Part shown: in pieces, positions 53,349 to 62,137 of the stretch | Layout: every line of letters starts with the position of its first letter | Position numbering within the stretch: the stretch's first letter is position 1 | Assembly (NCBI GenBank): GCA_963739095.1 | Contig: CAVTZF010000016.1 | Span: forward strand, 62,001 to 126,000 | DNA length: 64,000 nt | Reading direction: 5' to 3' | DNA from: JACVRW01 sp963739095 | GTDB lineage: Bacteria > Actinomycetota > Thermoleophilia > Solirubrobacterales > Thermoleophilaceae | Translations under genes and position numbers: made by a program | Notes under the pieces: model-generated | The model's database searches: none | Told to the model about the DNA's origin: nothing | Seen by the model: only the letters and a program-made list of their open reading frames with translations

Positions 53349-53753
53349 ATGGCCACGGTTGGAGTCCGCTACATCGTCAACGACGTGGACGCGGCGATCG
53401 AGTTCTACTCGGGGCAGCTCGGTTTCCACGAGGACATGCATCCCGCGCCCTCCTTCGCGATGCTGTCTCGCGGAGATCTCCGTCTCGCGCTGAGCGCACC
53501 CGGAGGTGGACCCGGCGGCGGCGGCTCGCTGCCCGACGGCACGCTACCCGAGCCCGGAGGCTGGAATCGCTTCCAGCTGGAGACGAGCGACCTGGACGCG
53601 ACCGTCGAACAGCTGCGCAGTCAGGGCGCGCGCTTTCGCAGCGACATCATCGTCGGAGTCGGCGGCAGGCAGATCCTGGTCGAGGACCCCTCCGGCAATC
53701 CGATCGAGCTGTTCCAGCCGACGCGGGAGGAGGCCGGCCTGTCGGCCTCCTGA
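53349..53753 (+). CDS. VOC-superfamily (glyoxalase/bleomycin-resistance-fold) protein
   Basis: 134 residues from ATG 53349 with AAAGGAG upstream. Typical paired beta-alpha-beta-beta-beta modules: VRYIVNDVDAAIEFYSGQLGF and FQLETSDLDATVEQLRSQGARF, ending ILVEDPSGNPIELFQP. A flexible glycine-rich loop (GGGPGGGGS) joins the halves. Metal-dependent lyase, dioxygenase or binding roles are all possible. The stop abuts the convergent GH15 gene. Confidence 0.88.
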   Translation: MATVGVRYIVNDVDAAIEFYSGQLGFHEDMHPAPSFAMLSRGDLRLALSAPGGGPGGGGSLPDGTLPEPGGWNRFQLETSDLDATVEQLRSQGARFRSDIIVGVGGRQILVEDPSGNPIELFQPTREEAGLSAS

Positions 53754-55634
53754 CTACCTGGTGCGGGCCTCGCGCACCTGGTCGATCGCCCATGCAGCGG
53801 TGATCAGCCCGATGTGGCTGAACGCCTGCGGGAAGTTCCCGAGCTGTTCGCCGCTGGCGGTCTCGATCTCCTCTGCCAGTAGCCCGAGGTCGTTCGCGTA
53901 GCTCGCGAGCTCGTCGAAGAGCGCCTCGGCGCGCTCCAGCTCACCGGCCTTGGCCAGGCACGAAACGAGCCAGAATGAGCAGATCACGAACGTGCCCTCC
54001 TCGCCGGTCAGCCCGTCGGCGTTCATGCCGTCCACGCTGCGGTAGCGCAGGACGAGCCCGTCCTCGGTCAGCTCCGACGCGATCGCCTCGATCGTCGAGC
54101 GCATGCGCTCGTCTGCCGCCGGCAGGAAGCCGAGGATCGGCATGAGGAGCTGGGCGGCATCGAGCTCGTCAGACTCGAACGACTGCCCGAACGCCTGCCT
54201 CTTCTCGCTCCAGCCGCGCTCGAGCACGACCGCACGAATCTCGTCGCGGGCCGCCTCCCACTCCTCGGTCTTGGCGTACTCGCCGAGCTGCGGAGCGAGT
54301 TTCACGGCCCGGTCGAGCGCCGTCCAGCAGAGCACCTTGGAGGAGAGGTGGTGGCGGGGCTCGCCGCGCATCTCCCACATCCCGGCGTCCTTCTCCATCC
54401 AGCGGCGCGCGGCGGTGTCGGCGAGGTCGGCCACGAACGACTGAATCTCCGGGTGCAGCTCGCCGAACTTCTCCCGGTACATCCACAGCGAGTTCATGAG
54501 CTCGCCGTAGACGTCGAGCTGCACCTGGTCCCATGCGCCGTTGCCGACCCGCACCGGGCGCGAGTTCCGCCAGCCGCGAAGGTGCGGCAGCTCACGCTCC
54601 GAGAGGTCGTGCTCGCCGCCGATCCCGTACATGATCTGAAGCGAGCCCTCGCCCGCGCGCCCGCCAGCCGAGCTGGTCATGAACGAGAGGAACTCCTCGG
54701 CCTCCTCGGAGCAGCTGCCGATGTAGAGCGCATCGATCGTGAGGCTGGAGTCGCGGATCCAGGAGAAGCGGTAGTCCCAGTTGCGCTCGCCGCCGACCGT
54801 CTCGGGTAGCGAGGTGGTCGGGGCGGCAACGATGGCCCCGGTCGGCCGGTAGGTGAGCCCCTTGAGAACACGCGAACTCATGCGGACGAGCTCACGGTGC
54901 GGCCCCTCGTAGATGTCGTGCTCGGCCTCCCAGGAGCGCCAGCCCTCGGCCGTGTCGGCGATCCGGGCTGCGACGTCCTCGACCGCCGTTGGCTGAGGGG
55001 CCTGCTGCGCCTCGGGCGGGGCCCAGCGCACCGAGAATCCCAGCTGGTCGCCCTCGGCGATCCTGAACGCCGCGCGCAGCGTCGAGTCCTCGAGCTCCAG
55101 CGGGACCGTGGAGCGGATGTGCAGGCGGCCGGCGCCGAACGTGCGCGCGCCGCCCTCCTCGAGCCTGACGAGCGGCTTGATCAGTCCGTATTGCGGCCGC
55201 GGAGCGAGCTCGAGCTGCATCTCGACGTCGCCGGAGACGCACTCCAAGGACCGCAGCAGCTCATGCGGGGCGTCGTGGCCGAGGTCGTGCCCGCGCTGGC
55301 CCTCTGCGAATCGCATGGCGTCCGTGAGCCGCACCTCGCCGGTATCGGTCGTGAAGACCGTCTCGATGACGAGCGTGCCCGGGAGGTAGCGGCGCGTCGC
55401 CCGGTAGCTCCCAACCGGCCGGATCGACCAGTGGCCGGCGTCGGGGTCGAGCAGCCGTGCGAAGACGGCGTCGCTGTCGTAGCGCGGGAGGCACAGCCAG
55501 TCCACCGATCCGTTCGAGTCGACGAGAGCGGCGGAGTTGCAGTCCGCCAGCAGGCCGTAGTCGGCGATCGGCTGCGACGAGTGCCCGCCGCGGGCGTCCG
55601 ATGTCCTTGGATCCTTGACCACGCTTGTCTCCAC
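53754..55634 (-). CDS. Glycoside hydrolase family 15 (glucoamylase/trehalase-like)
   Basis: 626 residues, full length. N-terminal domain: IADYGLLADCNSAALVDSNG, VDWLCLPRYDSDAVFARLL. The (alpha/alpha)6 catalytic domain: TTSLPETVGGERNWDYRFSW, WIRDSS, LRGWRNSRPVRVGNGA, QLDVYGELMNSLW, and the end GEQLGNFPQAFSHIGLITAAW. Bacterial members of this group are often trehalases or act on small alpha-glucans in the cytosol; no signal peptide is seen. It is the intact paralogue of the broken gene at 1419-2688. Confidence 0.92.
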   Translation of the reverse strand: METSVVKDPRTSDARGGHSSQPIADYGLLADCNSAALVDSNGSVDWLCLPRYDSDAVFARLLDPDAGHWSIRPVGSYRATRRYLPGTLVIETVFTTDTGEVRLTDAMRFAEGQRGHDLGHDAPHELLRSLECVSGDVEMQLELAPRPQYGLIKPLVRLEEGGARTFGAGRLHIRSTVPLELEDSTLRAAFRIAEGDQLGFSVRWAPPEAQQAPQPTAVEDVAARIADTAEGWRSWEAEHDIYEGPHRELVRMSSRVLKGLTYRPTGAIVAAPTTSLPETVGGERNWDYRFSWIRDSSLTIDALYIGSCSEEAEEFLSFMTSSAGGRAGEGSLQIMYGIGGEHDLSERELPHLRGWRNSRPVRVGNGAWDQVQLDVYGELMNSLWMYREKFGELHPEIQSFVADLADTAARRWMEKDAGMWEMRGEPRHHLSSKVLCWTALDRAVKLAPQLGEYAKTEEWEAARDEIRAVVLERGWSEKRQAFGQSFESDELDAAQLLMPILGFLPAADERMRSTIEAIASELTEDGLVLRYRSVDGMNADGLTGEEGTFVICSFWLVSCLAKAGELERAEALFDELASYANDLGLLAEEIETASGEQLGNFPQAFSHIGLITAAWAIDQVREARTR

Positions 55635-55716
55635 CCCGGCGGAGTCCGCCGGGCTTGGAAGGTGTTAGACGTAACGCATCAGGGACCTTCGTGTCCGCCC
55701 CAAGCAAGGAGGACGC

Positions 55717-56460
55717 ATGGCCAGGATCCACCTCCACGAGACGACGACCTCGACGCCCGAGCAGTTCGTCGCCGGGCTGACCGACTTCGGGCCGGGCCGC
55801 CAGGAGCTGTTCGGCCGCAGCGCCGACGGGTACCTCAAGGTGCATGACCAAGGCTCCGATGAGGCCGACGTCACGGAGGGCTCGGGCGGGATATGGGAAC
55901 GCCTCCATTACGACTGGTCCGATCCCACCCACGTGAAGATGACCACCACCGACTCCAACCTGTGGGGCGGCGATTCCGGCCACACCTACACGCTCACCCG
56001 CAAGCCCGACGGGACGACCGACGTGGACGTCGTCGTGGTACGCGAAGGCAAGAACGTCAGGGGACGGCTGCTCGGGCTCACGCTCACGATCTTCGGCAAG
56101 CGGGTCCTGGGGAAGGAGCTGGGCAAGACCGTCAAGGCCATCGAAGCCCGGAACGACGACGGGCGACATGACCACCCCCCGCTGTCGGAGTACGTGATCC
56201 GGCTTACGTGTCGATGCGCAGGAATTGAGGTCATCGACCGCAGGAGGCGTTCCATGCGCAAGGTCGGTAAGGGGCTGAAGGCCTCGAAGGTCGGAACGAT
56301 CCGGCGCTCCGACGGCAAGCCGCAGGTCACCTACAACCACCACCCGCTGTACCTCTTCGTGGGTGACAAGAAGCCCGGTCAGACGAATGGCCAGGGCATC
56401 GTCGCATTTGGCGGACGCTGGTCCGTCGTGTCACCTGCGGGCCGGCCGGTCTCGCATTAA
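55717..56460 (+). CDS. SRPBCC protein fused in frame to a half COG4315 repeat
   Basis: 247 residues with AAGGAGG before the ATG. Residues 1-~148 are an SRPBCC (START-like) domain (MARIHLHETTTSTPEQFVAGL, IWERLHYDWSDPTHVKMTTT, VRGRLLGLTLTIFGKRVLGK). After a linker of about 28 odd residues comes VTYNHHPLYLFVGDKKPGQT...GGRWSVVSPAGRPV, the second half of the repeat found in the lipoprotein at 58697. That part has its own AGGAGG and ATG at 56254 and could be made as a 68-residue peptide without signal or lipobox. The linker looks like translated intergenic DNA. Confidence 0.65.
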   Translation: MARIHLHETTTSTPEQFVAGLTDFGPGRQELFGRSADGYLKVHDQGSDEADVTEGSGGIWERLHYDWSDPTHVKMTTTDSNLWGGDSGHTYTLTRKPDGTTDVDVVVVREGKNVRGRLLGLTLTIFGKRVLGKELGKTVKAIEARNDDGRHDHPPLSEYVIRLTCRCAGIEVIDRRRRSMRKVGKGLKASKVGTIRRSDGKPQVTYNHHPLYLFVGDKKPGQTNGQGIVAFGGRWSVVSPAGRPVSH

Positions 56461-56507
56461 TCAACCCTCCCGCGCGGCGGCGGCCGCCGCCAGGCCGCCG
56501 CTGCGTT

Positions 56508-56768
56508 TCACGCCTCGAGCGCCGTCGACCGGAGCCGCGCAGTTCGGAACGAGTAGATGTTCGCGGCGTACTCTTCGTGGTCGAGAGCGGCCGTATACCG
56601 CTCGAACTCCAGAGCGCGGCGCGGATCCTTGGAGTCTTGCCATCGCTTGTAAGCGGTCCGAACGTCCTCGCATGCCTCCGCCCAGTAGACGTAGCCCTCG
56701 AGGAACTCGTCGACGAGCTGCCCGGACGGCTCCGTCACCGCGTGTTGCCTCGGGAGTGAGCTCGGCAT
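56508..56768 (-). CDS. Small helical protein of unknown function
   Basis: 86 residues from ATG 56768. An acidic/aromatic helical sequence (LVDEFLEGYVYWAEACEDVR, TAYKRWQDSKDPRRALEFER, YTAALDHEEYAANIYSF) without signal or membrane segment. Similar short proteins are common in this group of actinobacteria (memory, not searched). The dyad element at 56801-56826 stands 32 nt upstream in the matching orientation. No function known. Confidence 0.6.
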   Translation of the reverse strand: MPSSLPRQHAVTEPSGQLVDEFLEGYVYWAEACEDVRTAYKRWQDSKDPRRALEFERYTAALDHEEYAANIYSFRTARLRSTALEA

Positions 56769-56800
56769 CCAGGTGAATCTTCGATGCCGCGCGGGCGCTT

Positions 56801-56826
56801 GTCGTCGGCCAAGAGGCGACTCTTTT
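56801..56826 (-). repeat. Dyad element copy 1 (GTCGYC-N8-GACGAC)
   Basis: On the minus strand: AAAGA, then GTCGCC-N8-GACGAC. It ends 32 nt before the start of the small protein gene at 56768. On the plus strand it lies within the upstream region of the MFS gene. See the finding on the shared element. Confidence 0.6.
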
Positions 56827-56858
56827 CGCGAGCGGTCGTACCGCACGGGGCGTACGGC

Positions 56859-56885
56859 AAAGAGCCGTCAGGGGAGCGATGACAG
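56859..56885 (+). repeat. Dyad element copy 2, overlapping the nominal MFS start
   Basis: AAAGA followed by GCCGTC-N8-GATGAC, a looser match to the consensus with the same spacing. ATG 56879 falls inside it, so a downstream ATG (56906 or 56915) may be the real start of the MFS gene. Confidence 0.4.
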
Positions 56886-58486
56886 GGCCGCCGGGGGCGG
56901 GGACGATGTGTGCCATGAGTTCGACCGGACCGCACGACGCCCCTGCACGCGTCGCGCGCCTCAGCGGTGGGCTTGACCGGTCGACACTCGTGGTCGCCGG
57001 AGTGGCCACGCTCGGCCTGATCATGGCCGTGCTCGACACGACGATCGTCAACGTCGCACTCGACACGCTGGCGAGGGAACTGCATGTCTCGCTGGCCACC
57101 GCCCAGTGGATATCGACCGGTTACCTGCTTTCCCTCGCGGCAGTTATCCCGATCTCGGGCTGGGTAACCGAGCGCTTCGGCTCGAAGCCGACCTGGATCG
57201 CCTCGATTGCGCTGTTCGCGGCCGGCTCGGCGCTGTGCGCGCTCGCGACCTCGGCCGCCGAGTTGATCGCGTTCCGTGTCGTGCAGGGCCTTGGCGGCGG
57301 CATGCTCGTGCCCGTCGGCTTCACGCTGGTCGCGCAGAGCGCCGGGCCTCGGCGCGTGGGGCGAGCGTTAGGGCTGGTAGGCGTGCCGATTCTGCTCGGC
57401 CCCATCTTCGGGCCGATCATCGGCGGCCTCATCGTGGACAACGCGGCCTGGCAGTGGATCTTCCTCGTCAACCTTCCCATCGCCGTCGTGGCGATCGCCG
57501 CCGCTGTCCGGCTGCTTCCCCGGGATGCCGGGCGCGCCGATGCCGGCGCGCTCGACTGGCTCGGCATAGCGCTCTTGTGCCCAGGGTTGGTGGGCATCGT
57601 GTTCGGCCTCTCGGAGACCGAGAGCCACGGCGGTTTGGGTCACCCGATCGCGTTCGGGCCCATCGCCGCCGGCGTCGTCCTCGTCGGGCTGTTCGTCTGG
57701 CACAGCCTGCATGTGGCGCGGCCGCTGATCGAGGTGCGGCTGTTCCGCTCACGGGGGTTCCGCGCCGCCGCGATCGCCACCTTCCTTTTTGGGGGCGCGT
57801 TGTTCGGGACGCTGCTTGTGCTCCCGCTCTACTACCAGGTGGATCGCGGCCAGAGCGCGCTCGACGCCGGGCTGCTGCTTGCCCCGCAGGGTCTCGGGGC
57901 CGCACTCATGCTGCCGATCAGCGGCCGTCTGACGGACCGCCTCGGCGGAGGTCCCGTGGTAGTCGCCGGCTGCTGCATCATCGCTCTGGCGACCGTGCCG
58001 TGGGTCTTCGTGAGCGACCACACGCCGTACGCGCTGCTCGGCGGTGTGCTGTTCGTCCGCGGCCTGGGGCTCGGGGCATCGATTCAGCCAACCATCGCCG
58101 CGGCATACGCGCTGCTCGACTCGTCTCAGATACCGCGCGCCACCGCCGCGCTCAACACCCTTCGGCAGGCCGGCGGCTCGGTTGGCACCGCGCTGCTCGC
58201 GGTCGTCCTCCAACACCAGGCTGCGTCGGCGCTGCCGGCGGCGAGCGGCGGCGGGGCCGGAGGGCTGCTCGCGCCACTATCCCCGGGCGAGCGCGAGCAG
58301 ATCAGTGGACCGGTGGCCACCGCCTTCGGACACACCTTCATGTGGGCACTCGTGATGAGCCTGCTGGCAATCGTTCCCGCCATCGCGCTACTGCGCGCCG
58401 AGCGCGCCGAGCGGCGCGCGAGCACGCTCGGCAGTGTTCAGCCTGCCGCTGCCGAGCCGGATCCGCCCCGAGTCAACGCGGCCTGA
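56879..58486 (+). CDS. MFS drug exporter, DHA2 (14-helix) type
   Basis: About 535 residues with 14 predicted helices. DHA2 motifs: LDTTIVNVALDTLARELHVS in helix 1, WISTGYLLSLAAVIPISGW, GWVTERFGSKPTW (motif A-like), and VQGLGGGMLVPVGF. Family members expel drugs, dyes or lipids by proton antiport. ATG 56879 has AGGGGAG upstream, but both belong to the dyad element; ATG 56915 (MSSTGPHDAPARV) gives a leader length like that of the other element-bearing genes. The C-terminal tail is hydrophilic. Confidence 0.88.
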   Translation: MTGPPGAGTMCAMSSTGPHDAPARVARLSGGLDRSTLVVAGVATLGLIMAVLDTTIVNVALDTLARELHVSLATAQWISTGYLLSLAAVIPISGWVTERFGSKPTWIASIALFAAGSALCALATSAAELIAFRVVQGLGGGMLVPVGFTLVAQSAGPRRVGRALGLVGVPILLGPIFGPIIGGLIVDNAAWQWIFLVNLPIAVVAIAAAVRLLPRDAGRADAGALDWLGIALLCPGLVGIVFGLSETESHGGLGHPIAFGPIAAGVVLVGLFVWHSLHVARPLIEVRLFRSRGFRAAAIATFLFGGALFGTLLVLPLYYQVDRGQSALDAGLLLAPQGLGAALMLPISGRLTDRLGGGPVVVAGCCIIALATVPWVFVSDHTPYALLGGVLFVRGLGLGASIQPTIAAAYALLDSSQIPRATAALNTLRQAGGSVGTALLAVVLQHQAASALPAASGGGAGGLLAPLSPGEREQISGPVATAFGHTFMWALVMSLLAIVPAIALLRAERAERRASTLGSVQPAAAEPDPPRVNAA

Positions 58487-58525
58487 CGCTCTCCCGTCGG
58501 TCCAGGATCCACCGCGCGCGCGAAT

Positions 58526-58550
58526 CTGTCGTCGGCCCGGAGGCGACAGT
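58526..58550 (-). repeat. Dyad element copy 3
   Basis: GTCGCC-N8-GACGAC on the minus strand, lacking the AAAGA flank; CTGTCGTC/GGCGACAG can form an 8-bp stem with one G-T pair. It shares the MFS-lipoprotein spacer with copy 4 in opposite orientation. Confidence 0.5.
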
Positions 58551-58607
58551 CCGGGATACGACAGCAGGCGTACCGGAGCGTTGTGGCTGCCGCAGCGGTG
58601 CGAGGTC

Positions 58608-58634
58608 AAAGAGTCGTCGCTGGCCTGACGACAG
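58608..58634 (+). repeat. Dyad element copy 4, upstream of the lipoprotein
   Basis: AAAGA then the perfect dyad GTCGTC-N8-GACGAC, followed by AG. It ends 62 nt before the lipoprotein ATG, almost the same distance as copy 6 to the MMPL gene (60 nt). Confidence 0.6.
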
Positions 58635-58696
58635 CCGGGGCTGCGCGGAGGAGCCTTTGCAGCGACTTGAACCCGTACTGCAGAGGAGCATGAACA

Positions 58697-59485
58697 ATGT
58701 CCCGCAAACCCCTCTCGCTGCTGGCAACTGCCGCGGTGATTCCCCTCGCAGCCCTGGCTTTCGCAAGCTGCGGTGGCAACAACGACGACAGCGCGACGGC
58801 TGCGAGCCCGCCGCCCAAGACTGCAAGCGGTAAGTCCGCGACACTCGGCGTGGAGAGCACCAGCCTCGGCAAGATCCTCGACGACGGCCAAGGCCGGACG
58901 CTGTACCTGTTCCAGGCCGACACCGGCACCAAGAGCAACTGCTCCGGAGCCTGCGCCACGGAGTGGCCGCCCCTTACGAGCGCCAACCCGACGGTCGGCA
59001 AGGGCGCGAACGCCTCGATGGTCGGAACCACCAAGCGCTCTGACGGCACGACGCAGGTGACCTACAACGGCCACCCGCTCTACACGTTCGCGGCCGACAG
59101 CAGCCCGGGCGACACGAGCGGCCAGGGCGTGAACGCCTTCGGCGGCCTCTGGTACGTGGTGTCTCCGGCAGGTCAGCAGGTGACCGCATCAGCATCGAAC
59201 AACAGCGAGGAGGCAGCAGCAGCCCCTACTAGGGGTGGGCCTGGTTCCGCGGGCTCGGCCTTCTCGCACGACTGGCCACCCACGCTGGCGACTGGCCGAT
59301 GCGAGCAGGCCCGGCCTGCGGAACACTCGCTGTATGCGGCACGAGCTCCCTGCGCTCCCGTATCGGTACGACGCACTTGCGCCGACGCCACACCGGCGAC
59401 GGTGATGTCATCTTCGGCGTCGAGAAGCGCCGTGATGGCGCCGCGAACAAGAGCCTCGCGAACGAGACGGGGCTCGTTCGTCTGA
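58697..59485 (+). CDS. COG4315-type secreted-repeat lipoprotein (C-terminal frameshift likely)
   Basis: The lipobox LAFASC (Cys25) marks a surface lipoprotein. Two repeats of the YxFxxD type follow: LGKILDDGQGRTLYLFQAD and VTYNGHPLYTFAADS, with NCSGACATEWPPL between, the full build of this family. After SPAGQQVTASASNNS the frame continues about 90 low-complexity residues to 59485. One base earlier in the GAGGAGG run would instead give GGSSSPY-stop at 59230-59232, a normal ending. The extension is therefore probably a frameshift product. Function unknown; relatives are stress- or redox-linked. Confidence 0.75.
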   Translation: MSRKPLSLLATAAVIPLAALAFASCGGNNDDSATAASPPPKTASGKSATLGVESTSLGKILDDGQGRTLYLFQADTGTKSNCSGACATEWPPLTSANPTVGKGANASMVGTTKRSDGTTQVTYNGHPLYTFAADSSPGDTSGQGVNAFGGLWYVVSPAGQQVTASASNNSEEAAAAPTRGGPGSAGSAFSHDWPPTLATGRCEQARPAEHSLYAARAPCAPVSVRRTCADATPATVMSSSASRSAVMAPRTRASRTRRGSFV

Positions 59486-59550
59486 GACGGGACGGCGTGC
59501 TGCCGGGAGCGGCCGGCCTACTCGACCTGGCGCTTGCTGCCGCCGCAACG

Positions 59551-59754
59551 TCAGCCGAACTCGCGTCCGAACAACTCGCCGCGTAGCACCGCGATGTCCG
59601 TCACGGCGGCGCCGACGAGCGCGAGTTGGTAGGCGACGATCTCGCTTTCGAGGTCGTCCATGTAGGACCGGTTGCCGCCGAGCCCGGCGCGCTCAGCGGC
59701 GACGCGCTCGTGCGCCAGCTCGATGAGCCGGGCGCGGATCTCGGAAGACAACAT
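59551..59754 (-). CDS. Small helical protein of unknown function
   Basis: 67 residues from ATG 59754: SEIRARLIELAHERVAAERA, NRSYMDDLESEIVAYQLALV, GAAVTDIAVLRGELFGREFG. Short two-helix proteins with this pattern recur in Thermoleophilia-type genomes (memory, not searched). A weak dyad copy lies 27 nt upstream in matching orientation. No function known. Confidence 0.6.
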   Translation of the reverse strand: MLSSEIRARLIELAHERVAAERAGLGGNRSYMDDLESEIVAYQLALVGAAVTDIAVLRGELFGREFG

Positions 59755-59781
59755 GGTTCGATCTTCCGTCAGCGGCTCGTC

Positions 59782-59809
59782 GCTGTCGTCGGCTCACTGG
59801 GCGATCTCT
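59782..59809 (-). repeat. Dyad element copy 5 (weak)
   Basis: On the minus strand AGAGA, then ATCGCC-N9-GACGAC. One half-site mismatch and one extra spacer base make it the least certain copy. It precedes the small gene at 59754 by 27 nt. Confidence 0.35.
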
Positions 59810-59848
59810 CGTCTACCGCCTGCGCGGTACGCCTGTACAGGGGCGATG

Positions 59849-60055
59849 TCATCCGCTGCGAAGGCCGTAGCCGACGCCGCGAACGGTGTCGAAGCCGCCT
59901 TCGAGAAGCTGGTACCGGCTGAGCACCTGATCGGGATGGCGCATGAATACCTCGAGCAGCTGGAACTCCTTCGGCGCGAGCGGAACCTCCGTGTGGCTGC
60001 GACGCACCAGCCGCGTCGCCGGATTCAGCCCGATGTCGGCGACGTTCAGCACCGG
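59849..60055 (-). pseudogene. OmpR-type response regulator remnant (deleted wing region)
   Basis: The minus strand reads NVADIGLNPATRLVRRSHTE, PLAPKEFQLLEVFMRHPDQV, LSRYQLLEGGFDTVRGVGYG, which is the DNA-binding domain of OmpR/PhoB response regulators. The receiver domain is absent, and about 35 residues between LSRYQLLE and TVRGVGYG, holding the recognition helix, are deleted. It cannot bind DNA normally. It stands just beyond the end of ftsH. Confidence 0.75.
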
Positions 60056-60126
60056 TAGGGCGGATTCGCCGTACACCCCAGGTCGGAGCACGAGGTGCGG
60101 TCCGCAGGCTGACGGCAACAGGCATC

Positions 60127-62043
60127 TCAGACGTCGCCCTGGCGCCCGGGCGCGTGCGGGCGGCCGTTGCTCGAGCCCTCTATCCGGGCGGCGGCGTACG
60201 CCTCCGCCTCGTCCAACGTCTCGCGTTCCATCAGGGCGCTTGCGAGCGCGTCGAGTTGAGGCCGGTGGGCGATCAGCAGTGCCTGCACCGCATCGACCGA
60301 CTCCTCCACCAGTCGTCGCGCCTCCTCGTCAACCATGCGGCTCGTCTCCTCTGACGGCCCGTCCCTGGGCGGGAACAGCGGGGCGCGGCTGCGATCTGCC
60401 AACACCAGGAGCGGGCCGATCTCATGGCTCATCCCCCAGCGGCCCACCATCGCGCGGGCGACGTCGGTGAGCTGGACGATGTCCGACTCGGCGCCGGTCG
60501 TGACGACGCCGAAGACGATCTCCTCCGCCACGCGACCGCCCAGTGCCACTTGGATCTTCGCGCGCAGGTAATTCTCGTCGTGACTGAATTGATCGGCCTC
60601 GGGGGCGGCGAAGGTCACGCCGAGCGCCGCGCCGCGCGGGATGATCGACACCTTCCGGACCGGATCCGCGTGCGGATTGAGCATGCCGACGAGGGCGTGC
60701 CCGGCCTCGTGGTAAGCGGTTCGCTCGCGGTCCGCGGGCGAGAGGACGATCTTCCGCTCGGCGCCCAGAACGATGCGCTCGAGCGAGTCGGTGAAGTCCG
60801 CCATGGTGATCTGCGGATGCCTGCGCCGCGCAGCCAGCAGGGCCGCTTCGTTGGCCAGGCCGGCGAGGTCGGCTCCGACCATTCCGGGGGTCGTCGCCGC
60901 GACACTGCCGAGGTCCACGCCCGGGGCCAGCGGCATTCCGCGGGTGTGCACTCGAAGGATCAGCTCGCGTCCGAGCCGGTCCGGCGGCTGGACGGCGATG
61001 CGGCGGTCGAAGCGCCCGGGCCGCAGCAGTGCGGGGTCGAGGACCTCGGGGCGGTTCGTCGCCCCGATCACGATCACTCCGGTGGACGGAGCGAAGCCGT
61101 CCATCTCGGTCAAGATCTGATTGAGCGTCTGCTCGCGCTCATCGTGGCCGCCGAACCCCTCTCCCGCCCCCGCTCGTGAGCGCCCGATGGCGTCGAGCTC
61201 GTCGATGAACACGATCGCCGGCGCTGCGCGCTTTGCCTCGGCGAACAGGTCGCGAGCCCGCGAGGCCCCGACGCCGACGATCATTTCGACGAACTCGGAC
61301 GCGGACATGGAGAAGAACGGGACGCCGGCCTCCCCGGCAACCGCGCGCGCGAGCAGCGTCTTGCCCGTGCCCGGCGGGCCGCTCAGTAGCACGCCCCGCG
61401 GGATGCGGCCGCCGAGCGCTTGGTAGCGGCCAGGGTTCCGCAGAAAGTCGACCACCTCTGCCAGCTCGTCCTTTGCCTCGTCGATCCCCGCCACGTCCGC
61501 GAACGTCACGCCTTCGCTCGATGCGAGGTCGTAGCGGCGTGCCTTGGAACGCGTGAAGCCCCCGAGCATCCCGCCGCCCGCGGCCGCCCGGCGGAAGATC
61601 CAGAACAACAAACCGATGAACACGAGCGTGGGCGCGAATCCGAGGAGGAGCGTCTGCCAGAGCGGTGCGGCGGTCTCGAGCGGCTTCGCGTTGATCACCA
61701 CGTCGTGGCTCTCGAGCAGCCGCGCCAGGGCCGCGGCGTCCGCGAATTCTGGGATCTCGGTCGAGAATGCGGTGCTTCGCGTTCCGCTCGAGCTATCGGG
61801 ATAGCGCACCGCATGCCGGAAGTTGCCCTGAACGGCGGTGCCGGTGGAGGTGATCTCCTTGACGTTTCCCGCGCTCGCCTGATCGAGGAAGACTGGGCTG
61901 TACGGCACTCGCACGCGCGGGTGCGGCTGCGTCGCGTTGGACGCAATCCAGAAGTTCGCAACGAAGAACAGCAGGGCAATCACGCCGAGGGGCCAGAGCC
62001 GTCGGGTGGACCTCGCCTTGGGGTTGTCGCCGGCGCCTGGCAT
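60127..62043 (-). CDS. ftsH: ATP-dependent zinc metalloprotease FtsH
   Basis: 638 residues. Two membrane helices (17-35 and 128-150) frame a periplasmic domain. AAA module: Walker A GPPGTGKT (222-229), Walker B FIDELD (279-284), SRH TNRPEVLDPALLRPGRFDRR. Zinc site HEAGH (445-449) with the third ligand further on (TGAESDIVQLTDVAR region). It extracts and degrades membrane and misfolded proteins. The family C-terminus is short here. Its neighbourhood (channel, DsbA-like, MMPL) suggests it is a second, specialised copy, but this is inference. Confidence 0.93.
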   Translation of the reverse strand: MPGAGDNPKARSTRRLWPLGVIALLFFVANFWIASNATQPHPRVRVPYSPVFLDQASAGNVKEITSTGTAVQGNFRHAVRYPDSSSGTRSTAFSTEIPEFADAAALARLLESHDVVINAKPLETAAPLWQTLLLGFAPTLVFIGLLFWIFRRAAAGGGMLGGFTRSKARRYDLASSEGVTFADVAGIDEAKDELAEVVDFLRNPGRYQALGGRIPRGVLLSGPPGTGKTLLARAVAGEAGVPFFSMSASEFVEMIVGVGASRARDLFAEAKRAAPAIVFIDELDAIGRSRAGAGEGFGGHDEREQTLNQILTEMDGFAPSTGVIVIGATNRPEVLDPALLRPGRFDRRIAVQPPDRLGRELILRVHTRGMPLAPGVDLGSVAATTPGMVGADLAGLANEAALLAARRRHPQITMADFTDSLERIVLGAERKIVLSPADRERTAYHEAGHALVGMLNPHADPVRKVSIIPRGAALGVTFAAPEADQFSHDENYLRAKIQVALGGRVAEEIVFGVVTTGAESDIVQLTDVARAMVGRWGMSHEIGPLLVLADRSRAPLFPPRDGPSEETSRMVDEEARRLVEESVDAVQALLIAHRPQLDALASALMERETLDEAEAYAAARIEGSSNGRPHAPGRQGDV

Positions 62044-62137
62044 CAGGGGCCTGTCCTGCTTCGTCGGGAAGAGCGAGCGTCGAGGCCGTTCATGAACGCC
62101 GCATGAGAGCGGCCGGCGACGCCACTCGCATCCGGCT

